Shown one piece after another: positions 9,959 through 19,319 of a stretch of DNA of 64,000 bases. The stretch spans positions 62,001 through 126,000 of the forward strand of contig CAWEHU010000012.1 of NCBI GenBank assembly GCA_963808965.1, given 5' to 3'. This DNA is from CAWEHU01 sp963808965 (GTDB taxonomy: Bacteria; Pseudomonadota; Alphaproteobacteria; Acetobacterales; Acetobacteraceae). The notes beneath the pieces are model-generated. The model was not told the DNA's origin and ran no database searches. It saw nothing but the letters and a program-made list of their open reading frames with translations. Both the position numbers and the translations under genes were made by a program. Position 1 is the first letter of the stretch; every line of letters starts with the position of its first letter.

Positions 9959-11305
9959 TCAGGCCGCGCGCGCGGGCCGCTCCTCGAGCTCATCGAGAAA
10001 CCGGCCGGCCCAGACGGCAGCCGTATTGCTGCGAACCGCCTCCGCCGAGCCGCGCCAACGCCAGCGCCGCTCCTCCAGGCCCATCACAAGCGCCTCGTGC
10101 ATCGCCTCGGCGATCTCGTCGGGATCGTAAGGATTAACCAGGATGGCGCCATCCAGCTCAAGCGCCGCGCCCGCGAAACGGGAAAGCACGAGTACACCCG
10201 GATTGTCGGAATCTTGGGCGGCGACGTACTCCTTCGCCACGAGGTTCATCCCGTCGCGCAACGGCGTCACCAAACCAACCCGCGCCTGCCGGTAGATGCC
10301 GGCCAGCGTGTTGCGCGGCACCCCGCGAGTCAGATAACGCAACGGCACCCAGTCGAACTCGGCGTGCTCGCCGTTGACTCGTCCCGCCAGCTCGTCCAGC
10401 TCCTTGCGCAGCGCGCGATATTGCGCGACCTCGCCGCGTGAGACCGGCGCGATCTGCATCATGGTCACTTGCTTGCGGTGCTCCGGAAAGCGCTTCAGCA
10501 GCTGGGCGAGCCCGCGGAAGCGGTTCGGTATCCCCTTCGAGTAATCCAGCCGGTCCACGCCGAAGATGAGGTTTCGAGGACCAAGGCTCTGCTGAAGGCG
10601 GCCCAACTCCGGGCTGCCCTCCGCCTTGCGCGCGGCGGCCGCGAACGTGCTTGGATTGATGCCGATGGGAAAGGCGCCGGCACGCACCTCCACGCCCAGC
10701 CGCTCCAGCATCTCGTTCAGATTTCGCGCATCTTCCGGCACCTGCACTCCGACGACGTCGAAGGCTCCGAAATCCCGCAGCAGCTCGTCCGCACGCGGCA
10801 AACAATCGAAGAGCTGCGGTGCGGGAAAAGGAACGTGCAGGAAGAAGCCGATCCGCGCGCTCACTCCGCGGCGCCGCAAGGCTGCGCCGAGTGGGATCAG
10901 GTGGTAATCATGTACCCAGACCGTGTCGTCAGCCCGAAGAAGCGGAGCGAGGGCGGCGGCGAAGGCCTCGTTCACCGCCCGGTACGCCTCCAGATCGGCC
11001 CGGCGAAACTGGGAAAGGCCGATACGGGAGTGTAGCAACGGCCAGAGCATCCCGTTGGCAAACCCCTCATAGTAGCCGCGAAATTCCTTCTCCGGCAGGT
11101 CGAGGGTCGCGAAGGTGAGCCGGCCCACCTTGGCGATATGCGGCGCATCCGGCGCGTCTCCGCTGACGTTTGCGCCGGACCAGCCAAACCACAGCGTGTC
11201 ACGCCCCTGGATCGCATCGCGCAGCGCCACCGCGAGTCCGCCGGCGAGATTTCCTCGCTCGCGCGGTGGCGGGACGCGATTGGAAACGATCACCAGCCGG
11301 GCCAT
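9959..11305 (-). CDS. otsA: trehalose-6-phosphate synthase
   Basis: GT20 glycosyltransferase making trehalose-6-phosphate from UDP- (or ADP-) glucose and glucose-6-phosphate. Signatures: IVSNRVP at the N-terminus, GGLAVAL, WVHDYHLIPL, GFFLHVPFP, the nucleotide-binding GVDRLDYSKGIPNR and the C-terminal RDGMNLVAKEYV. 448 residues, intact. Start ATG 11305 overlaps the end of otsB by 16 bases, a coupled otsB-otsA operon transcribed leftward. Role: osmotic/desiccation protection. Confidence 0.97.
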   Translation of the reverse strand: MARLVIVSNRVPPPRERGNLAGGLAVALRDAIQGRDTLWFGWSGANVSGDAPDAPHIAKVGRLTFATLDLPEKEFRGYYEGFANGMLWPLLHSRIGLSQFRRADLEAYRAVNEAFAAALAPLLRADDTVWVHDYHLIPLGAALRRRGVSARIGFFLHVPFPAPQLFDCLPRADELLRDFGAFDVVGVQVPEDARNLNEMLERLGVEVRAGAFPIGINPSTFAAAARKAEGSPELGRLQQSLGPRNLIFGVDRLDYSKGIPNRFRGLAQLLKRFPEHRKQVTMMQIAPVSRGEVAQYRALRKELDELAGRVNGEHAEFDWVPLRYLTRGVPRNTLAGIYRQARVGLVTPLRDGMNLVAKEYVAAQDSDNPGVLVLSRFAGAALELDGAILVNPYDPDEIAEAMHEALVMGLEERRWRWRGSAEAVRSNTAAVWAGRFLDELEERPARAA

Positions 11306-12021
11306 GCGCCCTCCATTTCCGCCGCCTTCGCGAGCCAGGCGCGCACCCCAGCGGCGTCACCGAACGCCTCGGGCACGCGCAGCCCAGCGCCGCCAGCTTC
11401 CCGCGCCTTGGCGATCCCGTCCTCGTCGGTCACGTCGTCGCCGATGAACACGGGCAAACGTCCCGCGAACGGATCGCGTTCCATCAGGCGCGCGACCGCG
11501 ATCCCCTTGTCCGCGCCGCGCGGCTTCACCTCCCACGCCTTGCGCGCAGGCATCAGCACGAAGTCGTTCGAGTCCGCAAGCAACCGGACGAGAGCATCGC
11601 GCAAGGGTGCGCCGAGTTCCGGAACGGCGCGGTAGTGCAGCACGAAACCCCGGTCCTTGTGCTCGAGAAGCACGCCCGGATGGGGCTCCGCGATGCGAGC
11701 CGCTTGCTCGAGCCAACCAACCGGAGGCTCGGGTAAATCAGCCCGCTCGATAACCGCGCCCGGGGCATGGCGGATGGCGCTGCCGTGCTCTCCGGCGACG
11801 GCATAGGGCGCATCGCCCAGCAGTGCGTCGATCTGGGCGACCGGCCGGCCGCTCACGACTGCAAGCGCTCCGCCCAGCCGCTCACGCAAAGACCGCAGGG
11901 CGTCGGTGAGTCCGGGCGGCACCACCACCGCATCGGGCCGCGGCGCGATGTCGAGTAGCGTTCCGTCGAGGTCCAGCAGCAGGGCGGCCCGGTCTGGCGG
12001 TGGCAGGGACGATGGAGACAT
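11290..12021 (-). CDS. otsB: trehalose-6-phosphate phosphatase
   Basis: HAD-superfamily phosphatase completing trehalose synthesis. Motif I LLLDLDGTLLDIAP supplies the two Asp residues; VVSGRP is motif II; FIGDDVTDEDGI is motif IV with Mg-binding Asp residues; KPRGADKG contributes the conserved Lys. Start set at ATG 12021 (MSPSSL); an in-frame ATG at 12033 is equally possible since neither has a strong ribosome site. First gene of the otsBA operon. Confidence 0.95.
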   Translation of the reverse strand: MSPSSLPPPDRAALLLDLDGTLLDIAPRPDAVVVPPGLTDALRSLRERLGGALAVVSGRPVAQIDALLGDAPYAVAGEHGSAIRHAPGAVIERADLPEPPVGWLEQAARIAEPHPGVLLEHKDRGFVLHYRAVPELGAPLRDALVRLLADSNDFVLMPARKAWEVKPRGADKGIAVARLMERDPFAGRLPVFIGDDVTDEDGIAKAREAGGAGLRVPEAFGDAAGVRAWLAKAAEMEGAWPGW

Positions 12022-12090
12022 GAGAGTCGGCATTATCTGGCGAACCCGCTGCAACGGGCAGGGTTGCAATCGGTCCGGGGCTGCCGTGGC

Positions 12091-12534
12091 TTACGAGGAG
12101 CAGCCAATGACCCGAACGTCGTAGATCGGATGTTCGAGCATCGAGACCGATGGAGCGGAGGCGAACATCCAGCCCTGGAACCCCGGTTCGTTCGCGTTCG
12201 AATCGGCAATGACCATGAACGCTGCCGCATCCTGCGGCTGATCGGGAGGCCGGACCACGCAAGACCGCACGGTGATCGTGAGCGAGCCGTATCGCGCCGA
12301 AGAGCCAACCTTCACCTCCAACGTCGCGCTCCGCGCATTGATCTTGTCCAACGCTTTAAGTTCCGCGACCCCGCGCGGCAGCCACGCCGGCGAGGGCGTG
12401 GGCGGAGGCTGCTCCTGCTCCCGGACCAACGTCGACTCGGGTTGCGCCCCAAGGACCGGGAGCGGTATCGCACCGAGGAGGACGAGGGAGACGGCGACCG
12501 CCGGGAAACGCCGCTTCAACCGCGCGCTGGACAT
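12091..12534 (-). CDS. DUF2155 domain-containing exported protein
   Basis: 147 residues with an N-terminal signal segment (AVAVSLVLLGAIPLPVLGAQ). The DUF2155 core has LDKINARSATLEVKVG, YGSLTITVRSCVVRPPDQPQDAAAF and GFQGWMFASAPSVSMLEHPIYDVRVIGC. Function unknown; the family is restricted mainly to alphaproteobacteria. Overlaps the preceding 74-residue gene by 19 bases, so it is the last gene of a four-gene operon with NDUFA12-like and MlaD. Confidence 0.9.
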   Translation of the reverse strand: MSSARLKRRFPAVAVSLVLLGAIPLPVLGAQPESTLVREQEQPPPTPSPAWLPRGVAELKALDKINARSATLEVKVGSSARYGSLTITVRSCVVRPPDQPQDAAAFMVIADSNANEPGFQGWMFASAPSVSMLEHPIYDVRVIGCSS

Positions 12535-12740
12535 TTCGGGCTCTCGAGGCCCTGCACCATCTCGGCGAGGATGCGGCGCATGGATTGCTCGTCCACGCCC
12601 ATCAACACGGCATCCTCGAAAGCGTCCTGCAGCACCTGCGCGAGCTCGGCGTGATTCTCGGCCAGCATCTTCAGCTTCTCGCGGCAAGACACCGGCGTTC
12701 CATCGGTCTGCGGCCAGATTGCGGGCGCCGGAGGAATCAT
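12516..12740 (-). CDS. small helical protein between mlaD and DUF2155
   Basis: 74 residues, beginning MIPPAPAIWPQTDGTPVSC and mostly helical after that (REKLKMLAENHAELAQVLQD, then DEQSMRRILAEMVQGL). The start overlaps the mlaD stop as ATGA and the end overlaps DUF2155, so translation is coupled on both sides; this is strong support for a real gene. No catalytic motif or export signal. I recognise no named family; conserved position in the operon would be the test of importance. Confidence 0.75.
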   Translation of the reverse strand: MIPPAPAIWPQTDGTPVSCREKLKMLAENHAELAQVLQDAFEDAVLMGVDEQSMRRILAEMVQGLESPKCPARG

Positions 12741-13255
12741 TTCGGCGTCTCCGGCGTCGCGGGCTTGCCCTGACCCGCACCCTGCCCGGCCCCTTGGCCG
12801 CCATTTACGAAATTCGTGGCGCTGAAGATGAACTTGCCGAGGAGCTGCTCGATGCTGATCGATGACTGAGTGATGGTGATCGTTCCGCCCGGCGTCAGCA
12901 TTGCCGAATCGCCACCCGGCGAAAGGGCGAGATACTTCCCGCCGAGCAGTCCCTCGCTCGTGATCTCCGCGCTGGAGTCCTTCGGGAGCTTGAGGCCGTC
13001 GCTCACGGTGAAAGTCACTTCGGCGAGAAAGTTTTCCGGATTGATCCGCTCGTCGGTCACAGCGCCGACCTTCACGCCACCGATCCGCACGTCGGCGCCC
13101 ACCCCGAGACCGGCGATGTTGTCGAAATTGGCGTGCAGCGGGTATCCGGCGGCGCCGGATCGACCGGAATGCGCGACCGCGTAGGCAAGGAATGCCCCGG
13201 CCACGAGCAGCACAACGGCCCCGGTCAGGACTTCGGCGATATTCCGGCGAGCCAT
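12737..13255 (-). CDS. mlaD: MlaD/MCE-domain outer-membrane lipid asymmetry protein
   Basis: One N-terminal transmembrane anchor (LTGAVVLLVAGAFLAYAVA) followed by a single MCE domain: YPLHANFDNIAGLGVGADVRIGGVKVG, then EITSEGLLGGKYLALSPGG. The C-terminal tail is Gly/Gln-rich. Start taken at ATG 13255 (MARRNIAEV); the longer frame begins inside unlikely sequence. MlaD binds phospholipid in the Mla retrograde pathway. The MlaE/F partners are not in this window. Operon with the NDUFA12-like gene upstream. Confidence 0.92.
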   Translation of the reverse strand: MARRNIAEVLTGAVVLLVAGAFLAYAVAHSGRSGAAGYPLHANFDNIAGLGVGADVRIGGVKVGAVTDERINPENFLAEVTFTVSDGLKLPKDSSAEITSEGLLGGKYLALSPGGDSAMLTPGGTITITQSSISIEQLLGKFIFSATNFVNGGQGAGQGAGQGKPATPETPK

Positions 13256-13265
13256 CGGGGGTCCG

Positions 13266-13619
13266 TCAGCTCCCCGGCGTCCATGCCTCGTAGTCGCCGG
13301 TCGCAGGCGCGCGCTGCCCACCCCGGTAATCATGGCCGGGCGGACGGTAGCTGGCGGGCGTGCCGGTCAGGTTCATTTCGTGGGGCTTCTGCCAAGGCCG
13401 GCGGACGGCTTCGGGGATCGGGGCTTCGGTCGTGTAGTGCAGCCAAGCGTGCCACTCCGGCGGGACGGTCGTCGGCTCGATCGGGCCGCTATACGCGACC
13501 CACCGCCGGGGCCTCGCTCCCGCGCGGGGACGCCGCTCCTGGTAATAGACGTTGCCTACGGCGTCCGCACCGATCCGCAGACCGTTGAACATCGTGAACA
13601 GCCGGGTGCCAAGGTTCAT
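13266..13619 (-). CDS. NADH:ubiquinone oxidoreductase subunit NDUFA12 family
   Basis: Homologue of the 17.2-kDa accessory subunit of mitochondrial complex I, typical of alphaproteobacteria. Conserved pieces: RIGADAVGNVYYQERRP, RRWVAYSGPIEPTTVPPEWHAWLHY and the C-terminal PWQKPHEMNLTGTPASYRPPGH. Start at ATG 13619 (MNLGTRLFTMFNG) matches family N-termini; an ATG 39 bases upstream is possible. First gene of the mlaD/DUF2155 operon, transcribed leftward. Confidence 0.93.
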   Translation of the reverse strand: MNLGTRLFTMFNGLRIGADAVGNVYYQERRPRAGARPRRWVAYSGPIEPTTVPPEWHAWLHYTTEAPIPEAVRRPWQKPHEMNLTGTPASYRPPGHDYRGGQRAPATGDYEAWTPGS

Positions 13620-13737
13620 CCCCTGGATATAAGCAGACGGCTGCGATTGGTCCACCACCGCCGATATTGTGTCCTAACGCCTTCTCACCCACAAAATCTG
13701 CTTCCCGGACGAGCGCGCGTCACTTAGCATCCCCTGC

Positions 13738-15232
13738 ATGAAAACCGGTCGGACTTGGCAGGGCGTGCGGATGCGGCGAATCTCGGCGGCCGCCGACCCA
13801 GATTCGGCCCCGCGAGAGGTCACTATCCCGGCCGCTTGGGACGAGACCGCGGCGGCCGCGCTGGCCGCGCTCGCCCCGGGCGCGGGCTGCGTGGAACTGC
13901 CCCGCGCCGCGGAGAGCTGGATTCGTCCGATCGCCGAGCAGTGCCGCCGCGCCGGGCAGGATAGCTCGGTCGCCGAACGGCTCCGCTCGCTGCTGTTGTC
14001 CCGGCGCGGCTGTCCGACTTCCCCCATCTGGCTGGGCCGGACCGATGAGACGCCCGGCTTTGTGCTGAATCTGGCCGCTTTCCACGACCCGTCGCTCGGC
14101 TTCGATGCGGTGGCTTTCGCCGAAAGCGTGGATGTCGCGGTCACGGCTCTCACCCTCGCGGCGCCCGGCGCGCCTCGTCTCGCGATCGGCGTGGCCGACC
14201 TCGCCGGTCTGCTGGCGGCGCTCGGGATCGATTACGACAGTGAGACCGCCCGTCGGCTCGCGCGCTCTGTCGCGGCGATCCTGCGCGGCCGCGCCGAGGC
14301 GGCCTCGGGCAGGCTCGCGGACAGGTTCGGCGCGGTCGCGATGCCGGGACAGTGGCCGGAGCCATCCGACCCGCTTCCGGAGTTCACGAGGGAGGTGGGG
14401 CAGGCGCGTGAGGCCGCAATCTCCGTGTCCGGCTTGCACCACGTCGCAATCACCGCGATCGCGACTCCCGGTCCTGCCGAGGCGCTGCTCGGCGTGGAGA
14501 CGGGCGGCATCGCGCCCCTATTCTCGCCGCTTGGCCAGGATGGCGCCTTGTCCCGGACCGCGCGTGCGCTGCTCGCCGCCCGAGGTCTTTCCCCCGAAGC
14601 GGCAGCTGGCGTCGTTGCTGCGAGGGGAAAACCCCTTCCCGGTCGCCGGCCCCACGGCCCACGCCGCGATGCACGACGCGGTGGCGCCGTTCATGCACGC
14701 CATGCCCGCTCGCCCGGAGGGGCCGACAGACATCCTGCGTTCGGCTCGCCGGGAACTCCCCGGCCGCCGCGCCGGCTACACGCAAAAGGCGGCGGTGGGC
14801 GGCCACAAGCTCTTCCTGCGCACCGGCGAGTATCCCGACGGGAGCCTCGGCGAAATCTTCATCGCCCTGCAGAAGGAGGGCGCCGCGTTCCGGGGTCTGA
14901 TGGACAGCTTCGCGATCGCGGTCAGCCTCGGTCTCCAGCATGGCGTTCCTCTGGACGCCTTCGTGGAGGCGCTCACCTTCACCCGGTTCGGCCCGGCCGG
15001 CGCGGTGGAGGGAGACCCTGCCGTCCTCCAAGCGACGTCGCTGATCGACTACGTGTTCCGTCACCTCGCGGCGAACTATCTCGGCAGGCACGATCTTCCG
15101 TCCGCCGAACCGGAAGACGGCGATACGGTCGGCAACGGCGCACGCGACCACGCCCCGCTGCTCCCGCTCGATCTTCCCGCCGAGGCTTCGCCCCGCGCGC
15201 GCCGCCGCCGGTTGCGGGTGGTCGGGAAATAG
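13738..15232 (+). CDS. TSCPD / ribonucleotide-reductase-like protein (frame broken)
   Basis: The C-terminal third resembles the end of vitamin-B12-dependent ribonucleotide reductase (NrdJ): GYTQKAAVGGHKLFLRTGEY, GSLGEIFIALQKEG, ALQHGVPLDAFVEALTFTRF-like LQHGVPLDAFVEALTFTRFG and SLIDYVFRHLAANYL. The N-terminal two thirds is a weaker domain with no visible radical-chemistry motifs, so it is probably not an active reductase. The reading frame changes near 14608 (gct-g-gcg); deleting one base joins both parts into ~497 residues. Divergent from the NDUFA12 operon. Confidence 0.8.
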
Positions 15233-15326
15233 ACCCGGACGCCATGTAAGCGGGATCGCGATGAGGCTGAATCTCGACTAACCCTACTGCCTTCCCCGCG
15301 CATGCAGCGAAGCCATATGCTGGCCC

Positions 15327-16493
15327 ATGCCCGATGGTTCCGCTTCGCTAAGCCTGACCTTGCACCGGCAAATCGCCGAGATCGCGCCCGCCGACTGGGA
15401 TTCCTGCGCCGGGGACGACAATCCTTTCATCAGCCACGCGTTCCTGAGTGCGATCGAGGATAGCGGTTCGGCGAACGCGCGCACTGGCTGGTTGCCGCAA
15501 CACGCAGCGCTCCGCGCCGAGACCGGCGAAGTGGTCGCGGTCGCGCCGATGTACGCCAAATCGCACAGTTACGGCGAGTACGTGTTCGACCACGGCTGGG
15601 CGCACGCCTTCGAGCGCGCCGGCGGCAGCTACTATCCGAAGCTACAGGTGGCCGTCCCGTTCAGCCCAGTTCCCGGACCTCGCCTGCTTTGCCGTTCCGG
15701 CACCGGCCTGCACCCTGCCACGCTCGGGATCGCGCTCACGCAAGCGTGCCGGGAACTCAAGCTTTCCTCGGTCCACGCCACGTTCTGCACCGAGCCCGAA
15801 TGGCGCGCGCTGGGCGATACCGGTTGGCTGCAACGGATCGGGATGCAGTTCCACTGGGAGAATGCCGGTTACGCTTCGTTCGACGATTTCCTCGAAGCCC
15901 TGTCCTCGCGCAAGCGCAAGACGCTGCGCCGGGAGCGGCGGGAGGCAAATGCGGCCGGACTGACCTTCCAGGCGCTGACGGGACCCGAGATCACGAAGCG
16001 GCACTGGGATATTTTCTATCGGTTCTATACTTCGACAGTGGACCGCAAGTGGGGCTCGGCCTATCTGACCCGGCAATTCTTCACGTTGCTGGGCGAGCGT
16101 CTCGGCAACAAGGTGGTCTTGATGCTGGCCGAGCACGCCGGGCAACCGGTTGCGGGTGCGCTGAACCTCGCGGGCCGGGACACGCTTTACGGGCGCAACT
16201 GGGGTTGCCGGGGCGACTGGCCGTTCCTGCACTTCGAGCTCTGCTACTACCGAGCGATAGACTGGGCCATCGCGCACGGTCTCAAGCGCGTCGAAGCTGG
16301 CGCGCAGGGCCGGCATAAGATCCAGCGCGGTTATCTGCCGAAAACGACGTATTCCGCGCATTGGATCGCGCATCGCGGTCTCGCACGCGCGATCGCGAGC
16401 TTCCTTGAAGAAGAACGGCCGGCGATCCGCACCGAAATGGCGGCGCTTGCCGAACAGTCGCCGTTCCGAAGGGAAGACGACAGGTCCGATTAG
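15327..16493 (+). CDS. GNAT/FemAB-like DUF482 protein
   Basis: 388 residues with the DUF482 (peptidoglycan-synthesis FemAB-like) pattern: NPFISHAFLSAIEDSGSA near the N-terminus, YGEYVFDHGWAHAFERAGG, YYPKLQVAVPFSPVPGPRLL, the basic RKRKTLRRERRE, GRNWGCRGDWPFLHFELCYY and EAGAQGRHKIQRGYLP. The family is predicted to transfer acyl or aminoacyl groups; the acceptor is unknown. Intact. Starts 94 bases after the TSCPD gene. Confidence 0.9.
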   Translation: MPDGSASLSLTLHRQIAEIAPADWDSCAGDDNPFISHAFLSAIEDSGSANARTGWLPQHAALRAETGEVVAVAPMYAKSHSYGEYVFDHGWAHAFERAGGSYYPKLQVAVPFSPVPGPRLLCRSGTGLHPATLGIALTQACRELKLSSVHATFCTEPEWRALGDTGWLQRIGMQFHWENAGYASFDDFLEALSSRKRKTLRRERREANAAGLTFQALTGPEITKRHWDIFYRFYTSTVDRKWGSAYLTRQFFTLLGERLGNKVVLMLAEHAGQPVAGALNLAGRDTLYGRNWGCRGDWPFLHFELCYYRAIDWAIAHGLKRVEAGAQGRHKIQRGYLPKTTYSAHWIAHRGLARAIASFLEEERPAIRTEMAALAEQSPFRREDDRSD

Positions 16494-16587
16494 GCCGCTT
16501 CGGATACTTGTTCCATTTCGGAACCAAATCCGATACGCTGCTCACCTCGAAGCCGCACAAGCGGCCATCAAGCAGCGGGGGAACGCA

Positions 16588-17648
16588 ATGCCTTTGGACG
16601 AAGCGAGAATCCAGGAATTCGTCGGCAAGCTGGTCGGCGACATGGGGGCCGCCTTCACAGCTCCCTTGATCCTGCTTGGGGACCGGCTCGGCCTCTACAA
16701 GGCCGTGGCCGAGAGCGGCGGCGCCACGTCGGAGCAGATCGCGGAGCGAACCGGGCTCGACCCGCGCTACGTGCGCGAATGGCTGGCGGCGCAGGCGGCG
16801 GCGGGCAACGTCTCGTTCGACGCGGACGCTAATCTCTTCCGCATGTCGGAGGAACAGCGTGCTCGCCTTCGCGGACGAAAACAGCCCCTTCTTCATGCCG
16901 GGTGCGTACGAAATCGTGTTCTCGATGTTTCACGACCTCGAACGGGTCGCGGATGGATTCCGAAGCGGTGAGGGCGTCGGTTGGCACGAACACAATCCGT
17001 GCCTATTCCGCGGCACCGAACGCTTCTTCCGTCCCGGATACGCCGCTCATCTCGTGTCGGAGTGGTTACCAGCGCTCGACGGCGTGGTGCCGAAGCTGGA
17101 GGCAGGGGCGAAGGTCGCCGATGTCGGATGTGGGCACGGGGCCTCGACCATCATCATGGCGCGTGCCTTTCCGCGCTCGGAATTCGTGGGCTTCGACTAC
17201 CATGTCCCATCCATCGAGCGCGCGAGACAGGCCGCACAAGAGGCGGGAGTAGGTGCGCGCGTGCGCTTCGAGCAGGCGAAGGCTGCCGACTTTCCCGGCG
17301 CCGGCTATGACCTCGTCACGTTCTTCGACTGTCTGCACGACATGGGAGACCCGGCCGGTGCCGCGCGCCATGTCCGCGACAGCCTCGCCCCGGACGGCGC
17401 GTGGATGATCGTGGAGCCGATCGCGCAGGATGAGCTGCGCCACAATCTCAATCCGGTCGGACGGGTGTTCTATGCAGCATCGACCATGATCTGCACGCCG
17501 GCCTCCCGCGCGCAGCCGGGAGCGTGCTGCCTGGGCGCGCAGGCAGGGGAGGCGAGGCTCCGGGAGGTAATCACAGCGGGCGGAATTCACCCAATTCCGC
17601 CGCGCAACGGAGACACCGTTCAACATGGTGCTGGAAGCGCGGCCTTAA
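16588..17648 (+). CDS. class I SAM-dependent methyltransferase with N-terminal winged helix (two frame breaks)
   Basis: N-terminal winged-helix/dimerisation domain (APLILLGDRLGLYKA, TGLDPRYVREWLAAQ) followed by a Rossmann methyltransferase domain with motif I VADVGCGHGAS and acidic FVGFDYH. This is the Rv2258c-like architecture. The frame breaks near 16858 (cag-c-gtg) and 17585 (gga-a-ttc). Removing one base at each gives a continuous protein ending FNMVLEARP and stop TAA at 17646-17648, the expected family C-terminus. About 352 residues. Substrate unknown. Start ATG 16588 is preceded by gggggaa. Confidence 0.85.
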
Positions 17649-17833
17649 CGCTGCGCAGCGCCGCTTTCGCCTGCATCAGTTGAGAGGTGATCGGCGCGGC
17701 TAGTAAAGCCCGAACTCTTCCATGGCCGGAAAGTAAATCGTTCGTCATGCGGGCCGCAAGCCTGCCTGCGCCGCTTGCAAACCGCAGCGGTTGCGTTATT
17801 CCGGCGCGCCGCAAGCAAGGAGGCGCGACGGCG

Positions 17834-18580
17834 GTGGAACAGCAGGTCCCCGGAGGGGCGCTGATCGAGATCGAGCGGCTAACCAAGCGGTTCGGCCGCT
17901 TCACGGCGGTCGACGCCGTATCGTTCTCGGTCGCGCGCGGCGAGGTGCTCGGGTTTCTCGGGCCGAACGGCGCCGGGAAGTCCACCACGATGAGAATGCT
18001 GGCGGGCTTCGTGACGCCGACCGGCGGCACCGGGCGCATTTGCGGCCACGACGTGCAGGATGACCCGATCGCTGCCCGCGCCGTGTTGGGTTTCCTGCCC
18101 GAAGGCGCGCCGACCTATCCCGAAATGACCGTCGGCGCCTTCCTGCACTTCTGCGCGAAGATACGGGGCTACGCCGGCGCAGCCCTGCGCGAGCGAGTCG
18201 AGTACGCGATCGACCTCACACAGCTCGCAGGCGTGCGCCTCCAGCCGATCGAAACCCTGTCCAAAGGCTTCAAGCGTCGCGTCGGACTGGCGCAGGCCCT
18301 GCTGCACGACCCGCCGGTGCTGATCCTCGACGAGCCGACCGACGGCCTCGACCCCAACCAGAAGCACGATGTTCGCGCGCTGATCGCGCGCATGGCTCCG
18401 GACAAGGCAATCGTCATCAGCACGCATATTCTCGAAGAGGTGGACGCCGTTTGCACGCGCGCCATCGTGATCGCCGCGGGCCGCATCCTGGCGGACGAAG
18501 CGCCGGGCGTATTGCAAACCCGCCATCCATCCGGAAGGCTGGACGAAGTGTTCCGCCAGCTCACGATGGACGCAGCCTAA
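17834..18580 (+). CDS. ABC transporter ATP-binding protein (GldA-like)
   Basis: 248-residue ATPase with Walker A GPNGAGKST, Q-loop region LGFLPEGAP, signature LSKGFKRRVG and Walker B VLILDEPTDGLDP, then the H-loop STHILEEV. GTG at 17834 is chosen because aaggagg lies 10 bases upstream; longer open sequence upstream lacks a ribosome site. First gene of a tightly spaced run with a permease (3-base gap), a GldG-type exporter subunit and a DUF4340 protein, the composition of Gld-type ABC systems. Confidence 0.94.
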   Translation: MEQQVPGGALIEIERLTKRFGRFTAVDAVSFSVARGEVLGFLGPNGAGKSTTMRMLAGFVTPTGGTGRICGHDVQDDPIAARAVLGFLPEGAPTYPEMTVGAFLHFCAKIRGYAGAALRERVEYAIDLTQLAGVRLQPIETLSKGFKRRVGLAQALLHDPPVLILDEPTDGLDPNQKHDVRALIARMAPDKAIVISTHILEEVDAVCTRAIVIAAGRILADEAPGVLQTRHPSGRLDEVFRQLTMDAA

Positions 18581-18583
18581 ACA

Positions 18584-19315
18584 ATGCGAAACGCGTTGAC
18601 CGTCGCGGGCCGCGAGCTCGCTGCTTATTTCTCGACCCCCATCGCCACCGTGTTCATCGTCATCTTCCTCGTGCTGCAGGGGGCTCTGACCTTCAACCTG
18701 GGCAATTTCTTCGATCGTGGCCAAGCGGATTTGCTGCCGTTCTTCACCTTCATCCCGTGGGTGTTCCTGCTGCTCGTGCCCGCGATCACGATGCGGCTCT
18801 GGGCGGAAGAGCGCCGGCTCGGCACGATCGAGTTGCTGCTGACGCTTCCTCTCGCGGAGTGGCAGGCGGTGCTGGGCAAGTTCCTCGCCGCCTGGGCGTT
18901 CTGTCTGATCGCCCTGCTGCTCACCTTCCCGTTCGTCGTTACCGTGAACATCCTCGGCCGGCCCGATAACGCGGTGATCGCCTCCGGGTATATCGGATCG
19001 CTGCTGGTCGCCGGCGCGTTCCTCTCGGTGGGTGCGGCGCTGTCCGCAACCACCAAGAACCAGGTGATCGCATTCGTGCTCGCCGTCGCGGTGTGCTTCG
19101 TCTTCGCCATGGCCTCCTATTCGGTCGTGACCGACTTCCTGAGCCGCAACACGCCGGCGCTTGCCGCCATCGCGCGGCATCTCAGCGTGATCGACCGGTT
19201 CCAGGACTTCGTTCGCGGCGTGATCGGCCTGCGAGATATCATCTTCTTCGCGAGCTTCATCGGGTTCTGGCTGTTTCTCAACGCGATCATCCTCGATCAT
19301 CGGAAGGCCGACTGA
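18584..19315 (+). CDS. ABC transporter permease (GldF-like, ABC-2 type)
   Basis: 243 residues with about six transmembrane segments. Contains the ABC-2 permease element AITMRLWAEERRLGTIELLLTLP, which contacts the ATPase. Pairs with the preceding ATPase (3-base gap) and the following GldG-like protein (4-base gap). Substrate unknown; the family is linked to gliding in Bacteroidetes but occurs in many non-gliding Proteobacteria. Confidence 0.93.
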   Translation: MRNALTVAGRELAAYFSTPIATVFIVIFLVLQGALTFNLGNFFDRGQADLLPFFTFIPWVFLLLVPAITMRLWAEERRLGTIELLLTLPLAEWQAVLGKFLAAWAFCLIALLLTFPFVVTVNILGRPDNAVIASGYIGSLLVAGAFLSVGAALSATTKNQVIAFVLAVAVCFVFAMASYSVVTDFLSRNTPALAAIARHLSVIDRFQDFVRGVIGLRDIIFFASFIGFWLFLNAIILDHRKAD

Positions 19316-19319
19316 GGCG

